From contig JACPDW010000008.1 in NCBI GenBank assembly GCA_016183815.1, forward strand, positions 248,001-312,000: DNA of 64,000 nt, written 5' to 3'. Shown here piece by piece: positions 16,918 to 26,807 of this stretch (positions are counted from its first letter, which is position 1; every line of letters begins with the position of its first letter). The position numbers and the translations under genes are program-made. Under the pieces are notes generated by a model. The model was not told the origin of the DNA. It worked only from the letters and a program-made list of their open reading frames with translations, and ran no database searches. This DNA is from Flavobacteriia bacterium (GTDB taxonomy: Bacteria > Bacteroidota > Bacteroidia > Flavobacteriales_D > Crocinitomicaceae).

Positions 16918-18438
16918 ATGAACTATTTTAAATCTTATTTTCTCTTTTTTTTATTTTTTAAAATTACTTTAATAATAAATTCTCAGTGTAATTTACCTCC
17001 AATTAATTTGGGTAACGATACAACATTATGTCAAGGTGATAGTTTAATATTAACAATTGATAACCAATATCAAAATATTTATTGGTTTAATGGAAATACA
17101 AGTTCTACCTACACAGTAAAACAAGAAGGAACTTTTTCTGTAAATTCAATTGTACCTGGGATAAATGCAATTTTTAATGGGGATTTTGAACAAGGAAATA
17201 CTGGTTTTACAACTAGTTATGTGCTTGGTTCAGTTGATGGTGGAGGTGCATTTGGTTTGTTAACAAACGTACAAACTTATGAAATCACAACCTCACCTAG
17301 TCTGGTTCACAATAATTTCCCGTTTTGCTCTTATCAAAATAATATGATGGTTGTTAATGGAGCAACTACACCTGGTCAATTATTGTGGTGCCAAACAGCA
17401 AATGTACTGCCTAATACTAATTATATACTTTCAACTGATGTTTCTAACGTTATTAGTGTTGCTATTGTTCCAACATTGATTTTTTCAGTTGAAAATCAAC
17501 AAATATCAAATCCATATAGTTCGTCAGATGTGGCATGTGATTGGGGTACTTTTTCTGGTAGTTGGTACAGCGATACCAATACTGTAGCTACTGTATGTAT
17601 TGTAAATGTGAATATAGAAGGTCCAGGAAACGATTTCGCAATTGATAATATTCAATTAATACCTCAATGTGTTTATAGTGATGAAATTAATGTTCAATAT
17701 GACTCTATTTCTTATTATCTAAGAGATAGTGTAGAGTTTTGCAATGATTTATCAGAATGGATTACCGTAGATTCTTTGTATAGTTCATGTCAATATATTT
17801 GGAATACAGGAGAAACAAATGACAGTATTGTCCCTAAAATAAACGGTTACCATTATCTTGAAATTATTTCTCCCAATCAATGTTCTTATTTTGATAGTGT
17901 TTTTGTTGCAATTATCCAAACGCCAATTGCTGATTTTTCTTATACTATTTTAAATGACAACGCTCCTTTTCATGTTCAAATTGATAACCTTAGTTCAACA
18001 GCTGAAAGTTATAATTGGAATGTTTCTGGGCAATCACAATTTACGGATACAACATTAACTTCCCACACTTTTGAATACATTTATATGGGTGATTTTTCAA
18101 TTTCATTAATAGCTAATAATAAATATTGTGACGATACAATAAACAAACATTTTTCTTTGTCTCAAAACATTCAATTTCCAAATTTTTTTAGTCCAAATAA
18201 TGACGGAGTAAATGACTTTTTTTCAATTGATAATATTAATCCAGATAGTTTTAAAATTGAAATTAGAAATCGATGGGGTAATGTTGTTTTTACTGCTAAC
18301 GATCCATATTTTAAGTGGGATGGGGAAGATGAAACAGGAAAAAAATGTGGAGAAGGAACTTATTTTTATTTTTTGAGTTTTTATAATCATTTAGGAGAAT
18401 TAATTACACATCATGATTTTGTACAACTTATTGAATGA
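16918..18438 (+). CDS. Secreted PKD-containing protein with T9SS type B sorting signal
   Basis: 506 residues. Signal peptide ending IINSQ (about 23); an SprB-like Ig module (LGNDTTLCQGDSLILTI ... TYTVKQEGTFSV); a central jelly-roll-like region (about 80-255) with DFAIDNIQLIP; a PKD-like module near 340-410 (ADFSYTILNDNAPFHVQID ... FEYIYMGDFSISL); and a C-terminal gliding-motility-associated type B sorting domain, beginning FPNFFSPNNDGVNDFF and containing IEIRNRWGNVVF and KWDGEDETGKKCGEGTYFY. Type B proteins are exported by T9SS, often with a dedicated PorP/SprF partner; the nearest such gene is two genes downstream (21328). Function unknown, adhesin-like. Confidence 0.88.
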   Translation: MNYFKSYFLFFLFFKITLIINSQCNLPPINLGNDTTLCQGDSLILTIDNQYQNIYWFNGNTSSTYTVKQEGTFSVNSIVPGINAIFNGDFEQGNTGFTTSYVLGSVDGGGAFGLLTNVQTYEITTSPSLVHNNFPFCSYQNNMMVVNGATTPGQLLWCQTANVLPNTNYILSTDVSNVISVAIVPTLIFSVENQQISNPYSSSDVACDWGTFSGSWYSDTNTVATVCIVNVNIEGPGNDFAIDNIQLIPQCVYSDEINVQYDSISYYLRDSVEFCNDLSEWITVDSLYSSCQYIWNTGETNDSIVPKINGYHYLEIISPNQCSYFDSVFVAIIQTPIADFSYTILNDNAPFHVQIDNLSSTAESYNWNVSGQSQFTDTTLTSHTFEYIYMGDFSISLIANNKYCDDTINKHFSLSQNIQFPNFFSPNNDGVNDFFSIDNINPDSFKIEIRNRWGNVVFTANDPYFKWDGEDETGKKCGEGTYFYFLSFYNHLGELITHHDFVQLIE

Positions 18439-18514
18439 TTTTTAGGATTCAAATAATACATTTTAAAAAAGTTTTTTGATTATTAATTAAACACTAAATT
18501 TATCAATTATTACA

Positions 18515-21331
18515 ATGATTTATAAAATTTTATTTTTTTTCTTTTGTTTTCTATGTGAAACTAAAGTAATTTATTCTCAATTATTTATCAATGAATATTC
18601 ATGTTCTAACATAAATGGACCAATAGACAATTTTGGTAATAACAGCGATTGGGTTGAAATATACAATGCTTCAGGATCCGATTTTGATTTAACAGGTTAT
18701 CATTTATCTGATAAATCTAGCAACATGACCAAATGGCCTATTCCTTCAGGTACTGTTCCTGCAAATGGTTTTCTAATGGTGTTTTGTTCAGGAAAAAATA
18801 TAGTTGTTGCTGGTGAATTACACCCAAATTTTAAACTCACACAAACGGAAAACGAATGGATAATTTTATCCGACCCCTCTGGGATAAATGTAGATTCAAT
18901 TAGAATTATTCATTTGACAAAACAGAACCATTCTGTTGGTAGAGAAACAAATGGATCACTAACCTGGAAGTTGTTTACAAACCCTACACCTGGAACTTCA
19001 AATATTGGTGCTGTTAATTTTTATACATCAACACCTACTTTTAATGTTTCTTCTGGGTTTTATTCAAGCGCTCAAACTATTTCAATTTCATGTGACAATC
19101 CACAAGCAACAATTCGATACACTGTTGACGGTTCAACACCAACCTCTACATCAAATCTCTATACAACTCAAGTTACTATTAATTCTACAAGTGTATTAAG
19201 GGCTGTTGCTTTTTCAACAGACGAACAAAGTTTTACACAATCTGCTACTTATTTTATAAATGTGAATCACACTATACCTGTTTTATCTTTTGCTGGAGAA
19301 GAAGTGGAAGACCTGTTAAATGGTGATTACATCAATCCTCAGGGTTTTTTTGAATATTTTGAAGCTGACCAAACCTTTATTTGTAAAGGTGAGGGTGAAT
19401 ATAATAAACATGGTAACGATTCATGGGCTTATGAACAAAGAGGAATAGATTTTATAATGCGTGATCAGTTTGGTTATAATGATGATATTGAACATCAAAT
19501 ATTTCCTGAAAAAAGTAGAGATAATTTTCAAAAACTGATTATTAAAGCAGCAGCTAATGATAACTACCCTTTTGAAGATGGTGCACATATCAGAGATTCT
19601 TATGTTAACACATTATCTCAAAAAGCAAAATTAAAATTAGATGAACGTACTTGGAAGCCTTGCGTTGTTTATTTAAATGGTCAATATTGGGGTGTTTACG
19701 ATATTAGAGAAAAGGTCGATGATGACGATTTTACTGATTATTATTTCGATCAAGACGAAAATAATCTTTATTTTCTAAAAACATGGGGTGCCACATGGGA
19801 AGAATATGGAGCACCAAACGCTTTACCAGATTGGAATAATTTTTTAAATTTTGTAACTTCAAACGATATGGGCAATGCAGGCAATTTTAACACTATGGAT
19901 GCCCAGTACAATTGGAAGTCATTGGTAGATTATTTTGTCTTAAATTCTGTTATCGTAAGTCAAGATTGGTTAAATTGGAATACAGCTTGGTGGAAAGGTT
20001 TAAATCCAGATGGAAATCACAAAAAATGGAGATATGCACTTTGGGATATGGATGCAACTTTTGGTCATTACATTAATTATACAGGTGTTCCTGATACTGG
20101 TCCCAATGCAGATCCTTGTAATGCTGAAAATTTACCTGATCCAGGAGAGCAAGGTCACACAGTTATTTTATCCAAATTACTTGAAGAAAGCGAAATTGTA
20201 AATCAATACTATATAACCCGTTATGCAGATTTATTAAATACCTATTTTTCATGTGATTATATGATTTTTCTATTAGACAGTATGATTCAAATCATTGAAC
20301 CTGAGATGCAGATGCAAGTTGATAGGTGGGGAGGGTCGTTTGCTTCATGGCAAAATAATGTGCAAGAAATGAGAGACTTTATAAATACCCGTTGTGTAAG
20401 TTTAAATGATGGATTAATAGATTGTTATCAGTTGGAAGGACCTTATGAGCTGATTGTCAATGTTAACCCTCCAAATTCTGGTGTAGTTCAAATTAATAGT
20501 ATTATGTCTCCTTCCTATCCATGGAATAGTAATTATTTTGGAGGAATAAATACAATTTGTAAAGCTACCGCAAATACAACTTACACTTTTGATCATTGGG
20601 AATTAACTAATGGTGCATTAAACAATCCAATCATAGCTGATTCTAATACATTTAATTTAATATCTAATGCCACATTAATAGCACATTTTATTCCTGATCC
20701 TGTTGATAATGATTTAGATGATGATGGGTTGCTAAATGATGAAGAAACAGCTTTAGGTACAGATCCTAACAATCCTGATACAGATGGTGATGGAATTTTG
20801 GACATGGCTGAGGTTAATCAAGGTTCAAATCCTTTAGATATTTGTGACCCACAACCACTCGCATTGATTTGTGATACAGATGGTGATGGCTTAATTAATC
20901 AAGAAGAAATTGATTTAGGCACAGACCCAAATAATCCTGATACTGATGAAGATGGAATAAACGATTTCGATGAGGTATACTTAGGATCAGACCCTTTAGA
21001 TAAATGCAATCCAAATATAGATTTTATCGAATGCCAAGAAATTATTTTAATTTTATCAGGTGTCCACATTAGCTCTGCATTTTCACCTAATGGAGATGGT
21101 AAAAATGAACTAGTCAAATTATTTATAGGTGACGATGTTGAAAGCATAGATTTTAAAATAATTGATCGATGGGGTAGCTTAATGTTTTCAACTCAAGAAA
21201 AAGAAATATTTTGGGACGGAAAATATAAAGGGAAAATTTGTAATTCAGGAATATATCCTTACTTACTTGAAGTTAAATTTAAAGATGGAAAAGTCGAGAA
21301 AAAATCTGGTAATATTACTTTGTTGAGATGA
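18515..21331 (+). CDS. Secreted CotH-kinase-family protein with lamin-tail domain and T9SS type B signal
   Basis: 938 residues. Order: signal peptide ending VIYSQ; lamin-tail domain (about 24-150; INEYSCSN, SDWVEIYNASGSDFDLTGYHLSD); chitobiase-type C-terminal module (about 165-245; TIRYTVDGSTPTS); CotH kinase-like domain (about 250-620) with RDSYVNTLSQKAKL, GVYDIREKVDDDDF and the metal-binding WDMD at 510-513; a divergent InlB-B-like repeat (about 650-735; YTFDHWELTNG); thrombospondin type 3 calcium repeats (DPNNPDTDGDGILDMAE and similar, about 735-850); type B sorting domain (FSPNGDGKNELVKLF, IIDRWGSLMFS, FWDGKYKGKICNSGIYPY). CotH-family proteins can phosphorylate secreted proteins; here the substrate is unknown. 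The stop codon overlaps the next start (ATGA), coupling it to a PorP/SprF gene. Confidence 0.9.
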   Translation: MIYKILFFFFCFLCETKVIYSQLFINEYSCSNINGPIDNFGNNSDWVEIYNASGSDFDLTGYHLSDKSSNMTKWPIPSGTVPANGFLMVFCSGKNIVVAGELHPNFKLTQTENEWIILSDPSGINVDSIRIIHLTKQNHSVGRETNGSLTWKLFTNPTPGTSNIGAVNFYTSTPTFNVSSGFYSSAQTISISCDNPQATIRYTVDGSTPTSTSNLYTTQVTINSTSVLRAVAFSTDEQSFTQSATYFINVNHTIPVLSFAGEEVEDLLNGDYINPQGFFEYFEADQTFICKGEGEYNKHGNDSWAYEQRGIDFIMRDQFGYNDDIEHQIFPEKSRDNFQKLIIKAAANDNYPFEDGAHIRDSYVNTLSQKAKLKLDERTWKPCVVYLNGQYWGVYDIREKVDDDDFTDYYFDQDENNLYFLKTWGATWEEYGAPNALPDWNNFLNFVTSNDMGNAGNFNTMDAQYNWKSLVDYFVLNSVIVSQDWLNWNTAWWKGLNPDGNHKKWRYALWDMDATFGHYINYTGVPDTGPNADPCNAENLPDPGEQGHTVILSKLLEESEIVNQYYITRYADLLNTYFSCDYMIFLLDSMIQIIEPEMQMQVDRWGGSFASWQNNVQEMRDFINTRCVSLNDGLIDCYQLEGPYELIVNVNPPNSGVVQINSIMSPSYPWNSNYFGGINTICKATANTTYTFDHWELTNGALNNPIIADSNTFNLISNATLIAHFIPDPVDNDLDDDGLLNDEETALGTDPNNPDTDGDGILDMAEVNQGSNPLDICDPQPLALICDTDGDGLINQEEIDLGTDPNNPDTDEDGINDFDEVYLGSDPLDKCNPNIDFIECQEIILILSGVHISSAFSPNGDGKNELVKLFIGDDVESIDFKIIDRWGSLMFSTQEKEIFWDGKYKGKICNSGIYPYLLEVKFKDGKVEKKSGNITLLR

Positions 21332-22353
21332 GAAAAATTGTATTTTCAATATTATTTAGTTGTGTTTTATTCAAATATTTTTGCCAAGATTTTCACTTTT
21401 CTCAAAATTCAGAAAATCCCTCTTTTTTTAATCCTGCAATGGTTTCTTTAAACGATGCCTGGGAAAGAATTACTATTAATCAACGTAATCAATGGATTTC
21501 TGGAACCACAAAATTTAATACTTTTACCATTTCTGTTGAAAGTGCAATTTTGAAAAAAAAAGGATACGTTTCGCCAAGTTCTTACATGGGATTAGGATTA
21601 ATTTTACAAAATGATGTGGGTGGCGACTCAAAGTTGGGATATACATTAATTGGTTTACAAAGTTCTGCTATTATTCCATTAGCAAAAAGTAAAAAAATCT
21701 CCATAGGAATCCAAGCATCTTATGGTAATAAAAGTGTTGATTTAAGTAAGGTTCAATTCGAAAGTCAATGGAATGAAAATCGTTTTGATTCTTATATTTT
21801 ATCTGGAGAAGGTCAAAATAGTTTTAATTTTTTTGATGCTTCTGCAGGAATTGCATTAACGAAAAGTGCATTACGAAAATCAAATTTAAAAAGTCAATCT
21901 TCTAGTTATTTATTTTCATTTTCTGCATCTCATTTGAATCAACCAAGTTACAATTTTTTAGGCGTTAAAGGGGATAAGCAATTTATTAAGTATGCTTTGT
22001 ATATCAATTATTTCAAATATCTAAAAGGAAGTAAAATTGCCATTGGTACTCATTTATTTTCTTTTTTACAGGGTCCTCATTTAGAAAATCAACTTGGGTT
22101 TAGTTTTAGAACTTTTCTAAAAAAGTCAGGACCTCAAGTACTTAAAGAAAATACCTATTTTGTAGATTTATCATTTTTTTATAGGGTAAATGAAACATTA
22201 ATACCTAGGATATTGTTTTCCTGGAAAGGATATAGGGTAGGTTTTTCTTATGATATCCATACAGGGTTGATTAAAAACAATGGAAATAAAGGAAGTTTGG
22301 AAGTCTTTTTACAAGCTAACACTTTTAAATCATCTCTTTTTAAAAGAAAATAA
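21328..22353 (+). CDS. PorP/SprF family outer-membrane protein
   Basis: 341 residues. The signal peptide ends KYFC before QDFHFSQ, and the mature protein has the PorP/SprF opening HFSQNSENPSFFNPAMVSL (family: 'dP.fsqy..np.ylNPA.aG'), followed by a beta-barrel with repeated aromatic-ended strands and the family segment FFDASAGIAL. SprF is required for surface delivery of the type B adhesin SprB in Flavobacterium. Here the start ATG overlaps the stop of the CotH-family type B cargo gene, which strongly suggests a cargo-specific partner. A 14-base-pair hairpin terminator follows. Confidence 0.9.
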   Translation: MRKIVFSILFSCVLFKYFCQDFHFSQNSENPSFFNPAMVSLNDAWERITINQRNQWISGTTKFNTFTISVESAILKKKGYVSPSSYMGLGLILQNDVGGDSKLGYTLIGLQSSAIIPLAKSKKISIGIQASYGNKSVDLSKVQFESQWNENRFDSYILSGEGQNSFNFFDASAGIALTKSALRKSNLKSQSSSYLFSFSASHLNQPSYNFLGVKGDKQFIKYALYINYFKYLKGSKIAIGTHLFSFLQGPHLENQLGFSFRTFLKKSGPQVLKENTYFVDLSFFYRVNETLIPRILFSWKGYRVGFSYDIHTGLIKNNGNKGSLEVFLQANTFKSSLFKRK

Positions 22354-22517
22354 TCCAAAAATTTAGTTTATCAATGCCAATTTTGGTTTGTAATTTTATA
22401 ATTTTAAGACATTAGCTTGAAAGTATTATCGTTTTACCGATGTAAATGTAAACAGAACAGGATTTATGTGAAAAATATTGTCAAGTGAAAGGATTGTTGT
22501 AACGAAATAAAGAAATT

Positions 22518-22550
22518 AAATTAGGTACTTCAAAAAGAAGTACCTAATTT
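22518..22550 (+). terminator. Strong hairpin terminator after the type B cargo-porP operon
   Basis: Perfect 14-base stem (22518-22531 with 22537-22550; core TTAGGTACTTC / GAAGTACCTAA) with an AAAAA loop. On the plus strand it runs into TATTTGTTT. It separates the operon ending at 22353 from ftsK. Confidence 0.7.
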
Positions 22551-22614
22551 ATTTGTTTAATCAAACTGTAAAAATCTTTATTTTCGTAAATTCGTAAAAT
22601 GGCTTAAAAAATAA

Positions 22615-25125
22615 ATGAGTTCTGAAAATATATACATACCTCAAGAGGAGAAAGACGAACTTTCATCAAAAAGTAAGAAAAAGTCCAATCCTAAAAATGG
22701 ATCAGAGAATGAGGGAGTTGTGAACAAAAAGAAACTTCATTTGTTTGCGAATTTTGATAAAGAAAAAAATAAAAAAATTAGAGGTGCTGTTTTTATTCTT
22801 TTGTCAATTTACCTATTTTTTTCTTGTTTTTCCTATTTATTTACATGGAAAATCGATCAAGACAAAATTCTTAACACTGGTTTTTTTGAATTTATTTTTT
22901 CTTCCGATGAGATAATTATTAGTAATTGGTTTGGTAAAGTTGGTGCATGGCTTTCTCATGTGTTAATGTACAAAAGCTTTGGAATTTCCTCTTTGTTGTT
23001 TTCCTTTATTTTGTTTGTTTTAGGTTTTAAATGGTTGTTAGAAATTCGACTTTTCCCCATTAAAAAAGCTTTAGTTTTTTCTTTCTCTTTTTTAGTTTGG
23101 TTTTCATTGTTTTTTGGTTTTTTTATTGACAAAATTCATTATGTCGGTGGTTCATTCGGATATTTTAGCAATATTTGGTTGATAACAACATTTGGTAAAG
23201 TGGGTGCTTTTCTTTTTCATCTTATTCTTTTGTATATTTTATTGGTAATTCAGTTTAACCCGGACTTTAAAAAATTATGGGATAAATATGTGTTGAACAA
23301 AAAACCTGAAATTTTAGTCAACGAAGATGACAACTTAATTCTAAATAATGAGGAAGATGATTTTGTTATTGTCAACACAATTAAAGATGATCAAATAAAA
23401 GAAGAAATTATATCAGAAACTATTGATTTTGATGAAGAAGAGGAGGATTTATCATCAAATTCTGTAAATAAATTAATTCAAGTTGATGATGATTTTGAAA
23501 TTGAAATTCCTCCACAAGAAAAAGAAATAAGTAATACTGAATTTGAAGTCAATATTGCCAAAAGTGAATCTGTTTTAAGTTCAGAAGAAACTGAAGATTT
23601 AAGAGAAAAATTCGGCGATTTTGACCCAACACTTGAACTTTCTGGTTACATGCTTCCACCAATTGATTTACTCAAGGATTTTGGTCACAATCAGATAAAT
23701 ATTGACAAAGCTGAATTGGAAGCCAATAAAAATAGAATAGTTGAAACGCTTTTAAATTATAAAATAGACATTGTAAAAATTAAAGCTACTGTCGGTCCTA
23801 CAGTAACTTTGTATGAAATTGTTCCAGCTCCTGGTATTCGTATAGCAAAAATTAAAAACTTAGAAGATGACATTGCATTAAGTCTTTCAGCGTTAGGTAT
23901 TAGAATTATAGCTCCAATACCAGGTAGAGGTTCGATTGGAATTGAAGTGCCAAATAGTAAACCAGATATGGTTTCAATGCGTTCATTAATTGCCTCAGAA
24001 AAATTTCAAAATTTAGACGCTGAATTGCCTATTGTTGTGGGTAAATCAATTACAAACGAAGTTTATACGTTAGACTTGGCTAAATTGCCACATTTATTAG
24101 TAGCTGGAGCAACTGGTCAGGGTAAGTCAGTAGGTTTAAATGCCATTCTAATCTCATTATTATACAAAAAACATCCTGCTCAAATAAAATTTGTTTTAGT
24201 AGATCCTAAGAAAGTGGAACTTACGCTTTACAATAAAATTGAAAGACACTTTTTAGCAAAATTACCCAATCAAGATGAAGCAATTATTGTTGACACATCA
24301 AAGGTAGTAAATACTTTAAATTCACTTTGTATCGAAATGGATTCGAGATATGAATTGTTACGTAATGCTTCTGTTCGAAATATAGTGGAGTACAATAATA
24401 AGTTTATTGCTAGAAGGTTAAATCCTGAAAATGGTCATCGTTATTTACCTTATATTGTTGTTTTAATTGATGAATTTGCCGATTTAATCATGACAGCAGG
24501 TAAAGAAATTGAATTTCCTATTGCACGATTAGCTCAACTTGCAAGAGCGATTGGGATTCACTTAATTGTTGCTACTCAACGTCCTTCTGTCAATGTTATA
24601 ACAGGAATGATAAAAGCCAATTTTCCAGCTCGAATTTCGTTTAGAGTGCTTTCAAAAATAGATTCCAAAACGATTTTAGATTCGTCAGGTGCTGACCAAT
24701 TAATCGGAAAAGGTGACATGTTGATTTCAAATGGTTCTGAATTAAAACGTCTTCAATGTGGATTTATTGACACACCAGAAGTGGAAGCAATCTGTGATTT
24801 TATTGGCAATCAAAGGGCATTCCCAGAGACTTTCCTTTTGCCTGAATATGTGGGTAATGACGAAACCTCAGATAAAGAAGTTGATTTAGATGAAATAGAT
24901 TCTATGTTTGTTGACGCAGCTCGTATTATTGTCTTACATCAACAAGGATCCGCCAGTTTGTTGCAAAGAAAGCTGAAATTAGGTTACAATAGAGCAGGTA
25001 GAATTATTGATCAGATGGAAGGATTTGGAATTATCGGTCCTTTTCAAGGAAGTAAAGCAAGAGATGTTTTGTTTGTCGATGAAGCAAGTCTTGAAGAATA
25101 TTTAAAAACCAAAGGATTAATATAA
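22615..25125 (+). CDS. ftsK: DNA translocase FtsK
   Basis: 836 residues. N-terminal cytoplasmic tail, four membrane segments (about 56-76, 108-142, 150-172, 190-212), an acidic linker (about 230-320), the FtsK alpha domain (PPIDLLKDFG, KIKATVGPTVTLYEIVPAPG), the motor with Walker A AGATGQGKSVG (about 497-507) and Walker B VLIDEFAD (Asp619), ATQRPSVNVITGMIKANFPARI, and a C-terminal winged-helix gamma domain (SLLQRKLKLGYNRAGRIID) that reads chromosome polarity sequences and contacts XerD. It clears the chromosome terminus from the septum at division. Complete and normal in length. Upstream terminator and downstream gap indicate a single-gene unit. Confidence 0.96.
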   Translation: MSSENIYIPQEEKDELSSKSKKKSNPKNGSENEGVVNKKKLHLFANFDKEKNKKIRGAVFILLSIYLFFSCFSYLFTWKIDQDKILNTGFFEFIFSSDEIIISNWFGKVGAWLSHVLMYKSFGISSLLFSFILFVLGFKWLLEIRLFPIKKALVFSFSFLVWFSLFFGFFIDKIHYVGGSFGYFSNIWLITTFGKVGAFLFHLILLYILLVIQFNPDFKKLWDKYVLNKKPEILVNEDDNLILNNEEDDFVIVNTIKDDQIKEEIISETIDFDEEEEDLSSNSVNKLIQVDDDFEIEIPPQEKEISNTEFEVNIAKSESVLSSEETEDLREKFGDFDPTLELSGYMLPPIDLLKDFGHNQINIDKAELEANKNRIVETLLNYKIDIVKIKATVGPTVTLYEIVPAPGIRIAKIKNLEDDIALSLSALGIRIIAPIPGRGSIGIEVPNSKPDMVSMRSLIASEKFQNLDAELPIVVGKSITNEVYTLDLAKLPHLLVAGATGQGKSVGLNAILISLLYKKHPAQIKFVLVDPKKVELTLYNKIERHFLAKLPNQDEAIIVDTSKVVNTLNSLCIEMDSRYELLRNASVRNIVEYNNKFIARRLNPENGHRYLPYIVVLIDEFADLIMTAGKEIEFPIARLAQLARAIGIHLIVATQRPSVNVITGMIKANFPARISFRVLSKIDSKTILDSSGADQLIGKGDMLISNGSELKRLQCGFIDTPEVEAICDFIGNQRAFPETFLLPEYVGNDETSDKEVDLDEIDSMFVDAARIIVLHQQGSASLLQRKLKLGYNRAGRIIDQMEGFGIIGPFQGSKARDVLFVDEASLEEYLKTKGLI

Positions 25126-25315
25126 TTTTCAAAAATAATAATAATTCCAATTTTTTACTTTTTTTTACTATCAATTCAAAATGAATATCCGAAAATAGAA
25201 TTTTTTTTCAAAAAAAGATTGGAAATGATATTAAAAACTTGAATTAATTTAATATAAATAATCATTTTTATTCACTAATTTCGAAACTTATTTTTAACAG
25301 ATAAAATCAATTTAA

Positions 25316-26800
25316 ATGAAAAGGGTACTTGTAGCAAATAGAGGTGAAATTGCTCGACGTGTAATTCGGACTTTAAAAAAAATGAACATTGAAAGTGTTG
25401 CAATTTATTCAGATGCAGACGAAGAATCTCCTCACACTAAAGAAGCAGATTACGCTGTTTATGTAGGAAAATCACCTTCCTCTGAAAGTTATTTAAAACA
25501 AGATCTCATAATTGGTATTTGTAAAGAAATGAAAATTGATGCTGTTCACCCAGGTTATGGTTTTTTATCTGAAAATGCTCAATTTGCAAGAAAATTAAAA
25601 CAAGAGGGTATTATTTTGATTGGTCCAAGTCCAGAAGCAATGGAAATAATGGGAGATAAATTGTCGGCAAAACAAGCAGTGAAATCTTTCAATGTACCTC
25701 TAGTCCCTGGAATTGACAAGGCTATAACAGACGTGAACGAAGCAAAATTAATTGCTCAGGAAGTTGGTTTCCCAATCTTAATTAAAGCTTCTGCTGGTGG
25801 TGGTGGAAAAGGAATGAGATTGGTTCAAAATATTGAAGAATTAGAAGAACAAATGAAAATGGCTCAAAACGAAGCAAGATCTTCCTTCGGTGATGATGCT
25901 GTATTTATTGAAAAATTTGTAACAAAACCAAGACATATAGAAATTCAAGTGTTCGGCGATACACAGGGGAATTTTGTTTATTTATTTGAAAGAGAATGTT
26001 CAATTCAACGACGACATCAAAAAGTAATCGAGGAAGCTCCAAGTGCTGTTTTAACTCCTGAATTAAGAAAAGAAATGGGCGAAGCTGCAATTAATGTTTG
26101 TAAAGCTTGTAATTATATAGGAGCAGGTACTGTAGAATTTTTGATTGATGCCGATTTGAAATTTTATTTTTTAGAAATGAATACTCGTTTGCAAGTAGAA
26201 CACCCTGTAACAGAGGAAATTACTGGTTTGGACTTAGTCGAATGGCAAGTGAGAGTAGCTAGAGGAGAACGCTTGCCAAAATTACAAGACGAATTACAAA
26301 TCAATGGTCATGCTTTAGAAATAAGAGTGTATGCTGAAGATACTTTAAATGGTTTTGTACCCGACATGGGAACTTTAAATAGATATAGAATCCCAATGGG
26401 TGAGGGGATTAGGGTGGACGATGCCTTTGAAGAAGGAATGGATATTCCTATTTATTACGACCCAATGATTGCAAAATTAGTGGTTTGGGGTCAAAATAGA
26501 AACGAAGCTATTGAAAAAGCAATTGAAGCCATTAATGAATACCAAATTTCTGGTGTTAAAACAACCTTAGATTTTGGAAAATACGTGTTAAAACATGAAG
26601 CGTTTAGGTCAGGACAATTTGATACAAACTTTGTGAAACAGCATTTTTCTGATGTAAATTTACTTCAAACAGCAATGGAAGAAGAAAAAAATGCTTTGTT
26701 GTCCTCTTTAGAACAAATTTGGAATAAAATTGAAGACAATAAAAGAAAAGAGTTTACTTCTAAACCAGTTTATGGAGCATGGAAACTTATGAGAATATAA
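25316..26800 (+). CDS. accC: Biotin carboxylase (acetyl-/propionyl-CoA carboxylase subunit)
   Basis: 494 residues. Biotin carboxylase N-domain (RVLVANRGEIARRVIRT), ATP-grasp with the glycine loop KASAGGGGKGMR, ECSIQRRHQKVIEEAPS, the metal site FLEMNTRLQVEHPVTE, and a C-domain (LEIRVYAEDTLNGFVPDMG). It carboxylates the biotin of a carrier protein using ATP and bicarbonate. At 494 residues it is about 45 longer than canonical AccC, with an extra C-terminal tail. No biotin-carrier gene (accB) is adjacent, unlike the usual accBC pair, so it could serve a propionyl-/acyl-CoA carboxylase instead. A TAATTTCG box at 25276 may be its -7 element. It converges with ispF with seven bases between. Confidence 0.88.
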   Translation: MKRVLVANRGEIARRVIRTLKKMNIESVAIYSDADEESPHTKEADYAVYVGKSPSSESYLKQDLIIGICKEMKIDAVHPGYGFLSENAQFARKLKQEGIILIGPSPEAMEIMGDKLSAKQAVKSFNVPLVPGIDKAITDVNEAKLIAQEVGFPILIKASAGGGGKGMRLVQNIEELEEQMKMAQNEARSSFGDDAVFIEKFVTKPRHIEIQVFGDTQGNFVYLFERECSIQRRHQKVIEEAPSAVLTPELRKEMGEAAINVCKACNYIGAGTVEFLIDADLKFYFLEMNTRLQVEHPVTEEITGLDLVEWQVRVARGERLPKLQDELQINGHALEIRVYAEDTLNGFVPDMGTLNRYRIPMGEGIRVDDAFEEGMDIPIYYDPMIAKLVVWGQNRNEAIEKAIEAINEYQISGVKTTLDFGKYVLKHEAFRSGQFDTNFVKQHFSDVNLLQTAMEEEKNALLSSLEQIWNKIEDNKRKEFTSKPVYGAWKLMRI

Positions 26801-26807
26801 TAAAAAT

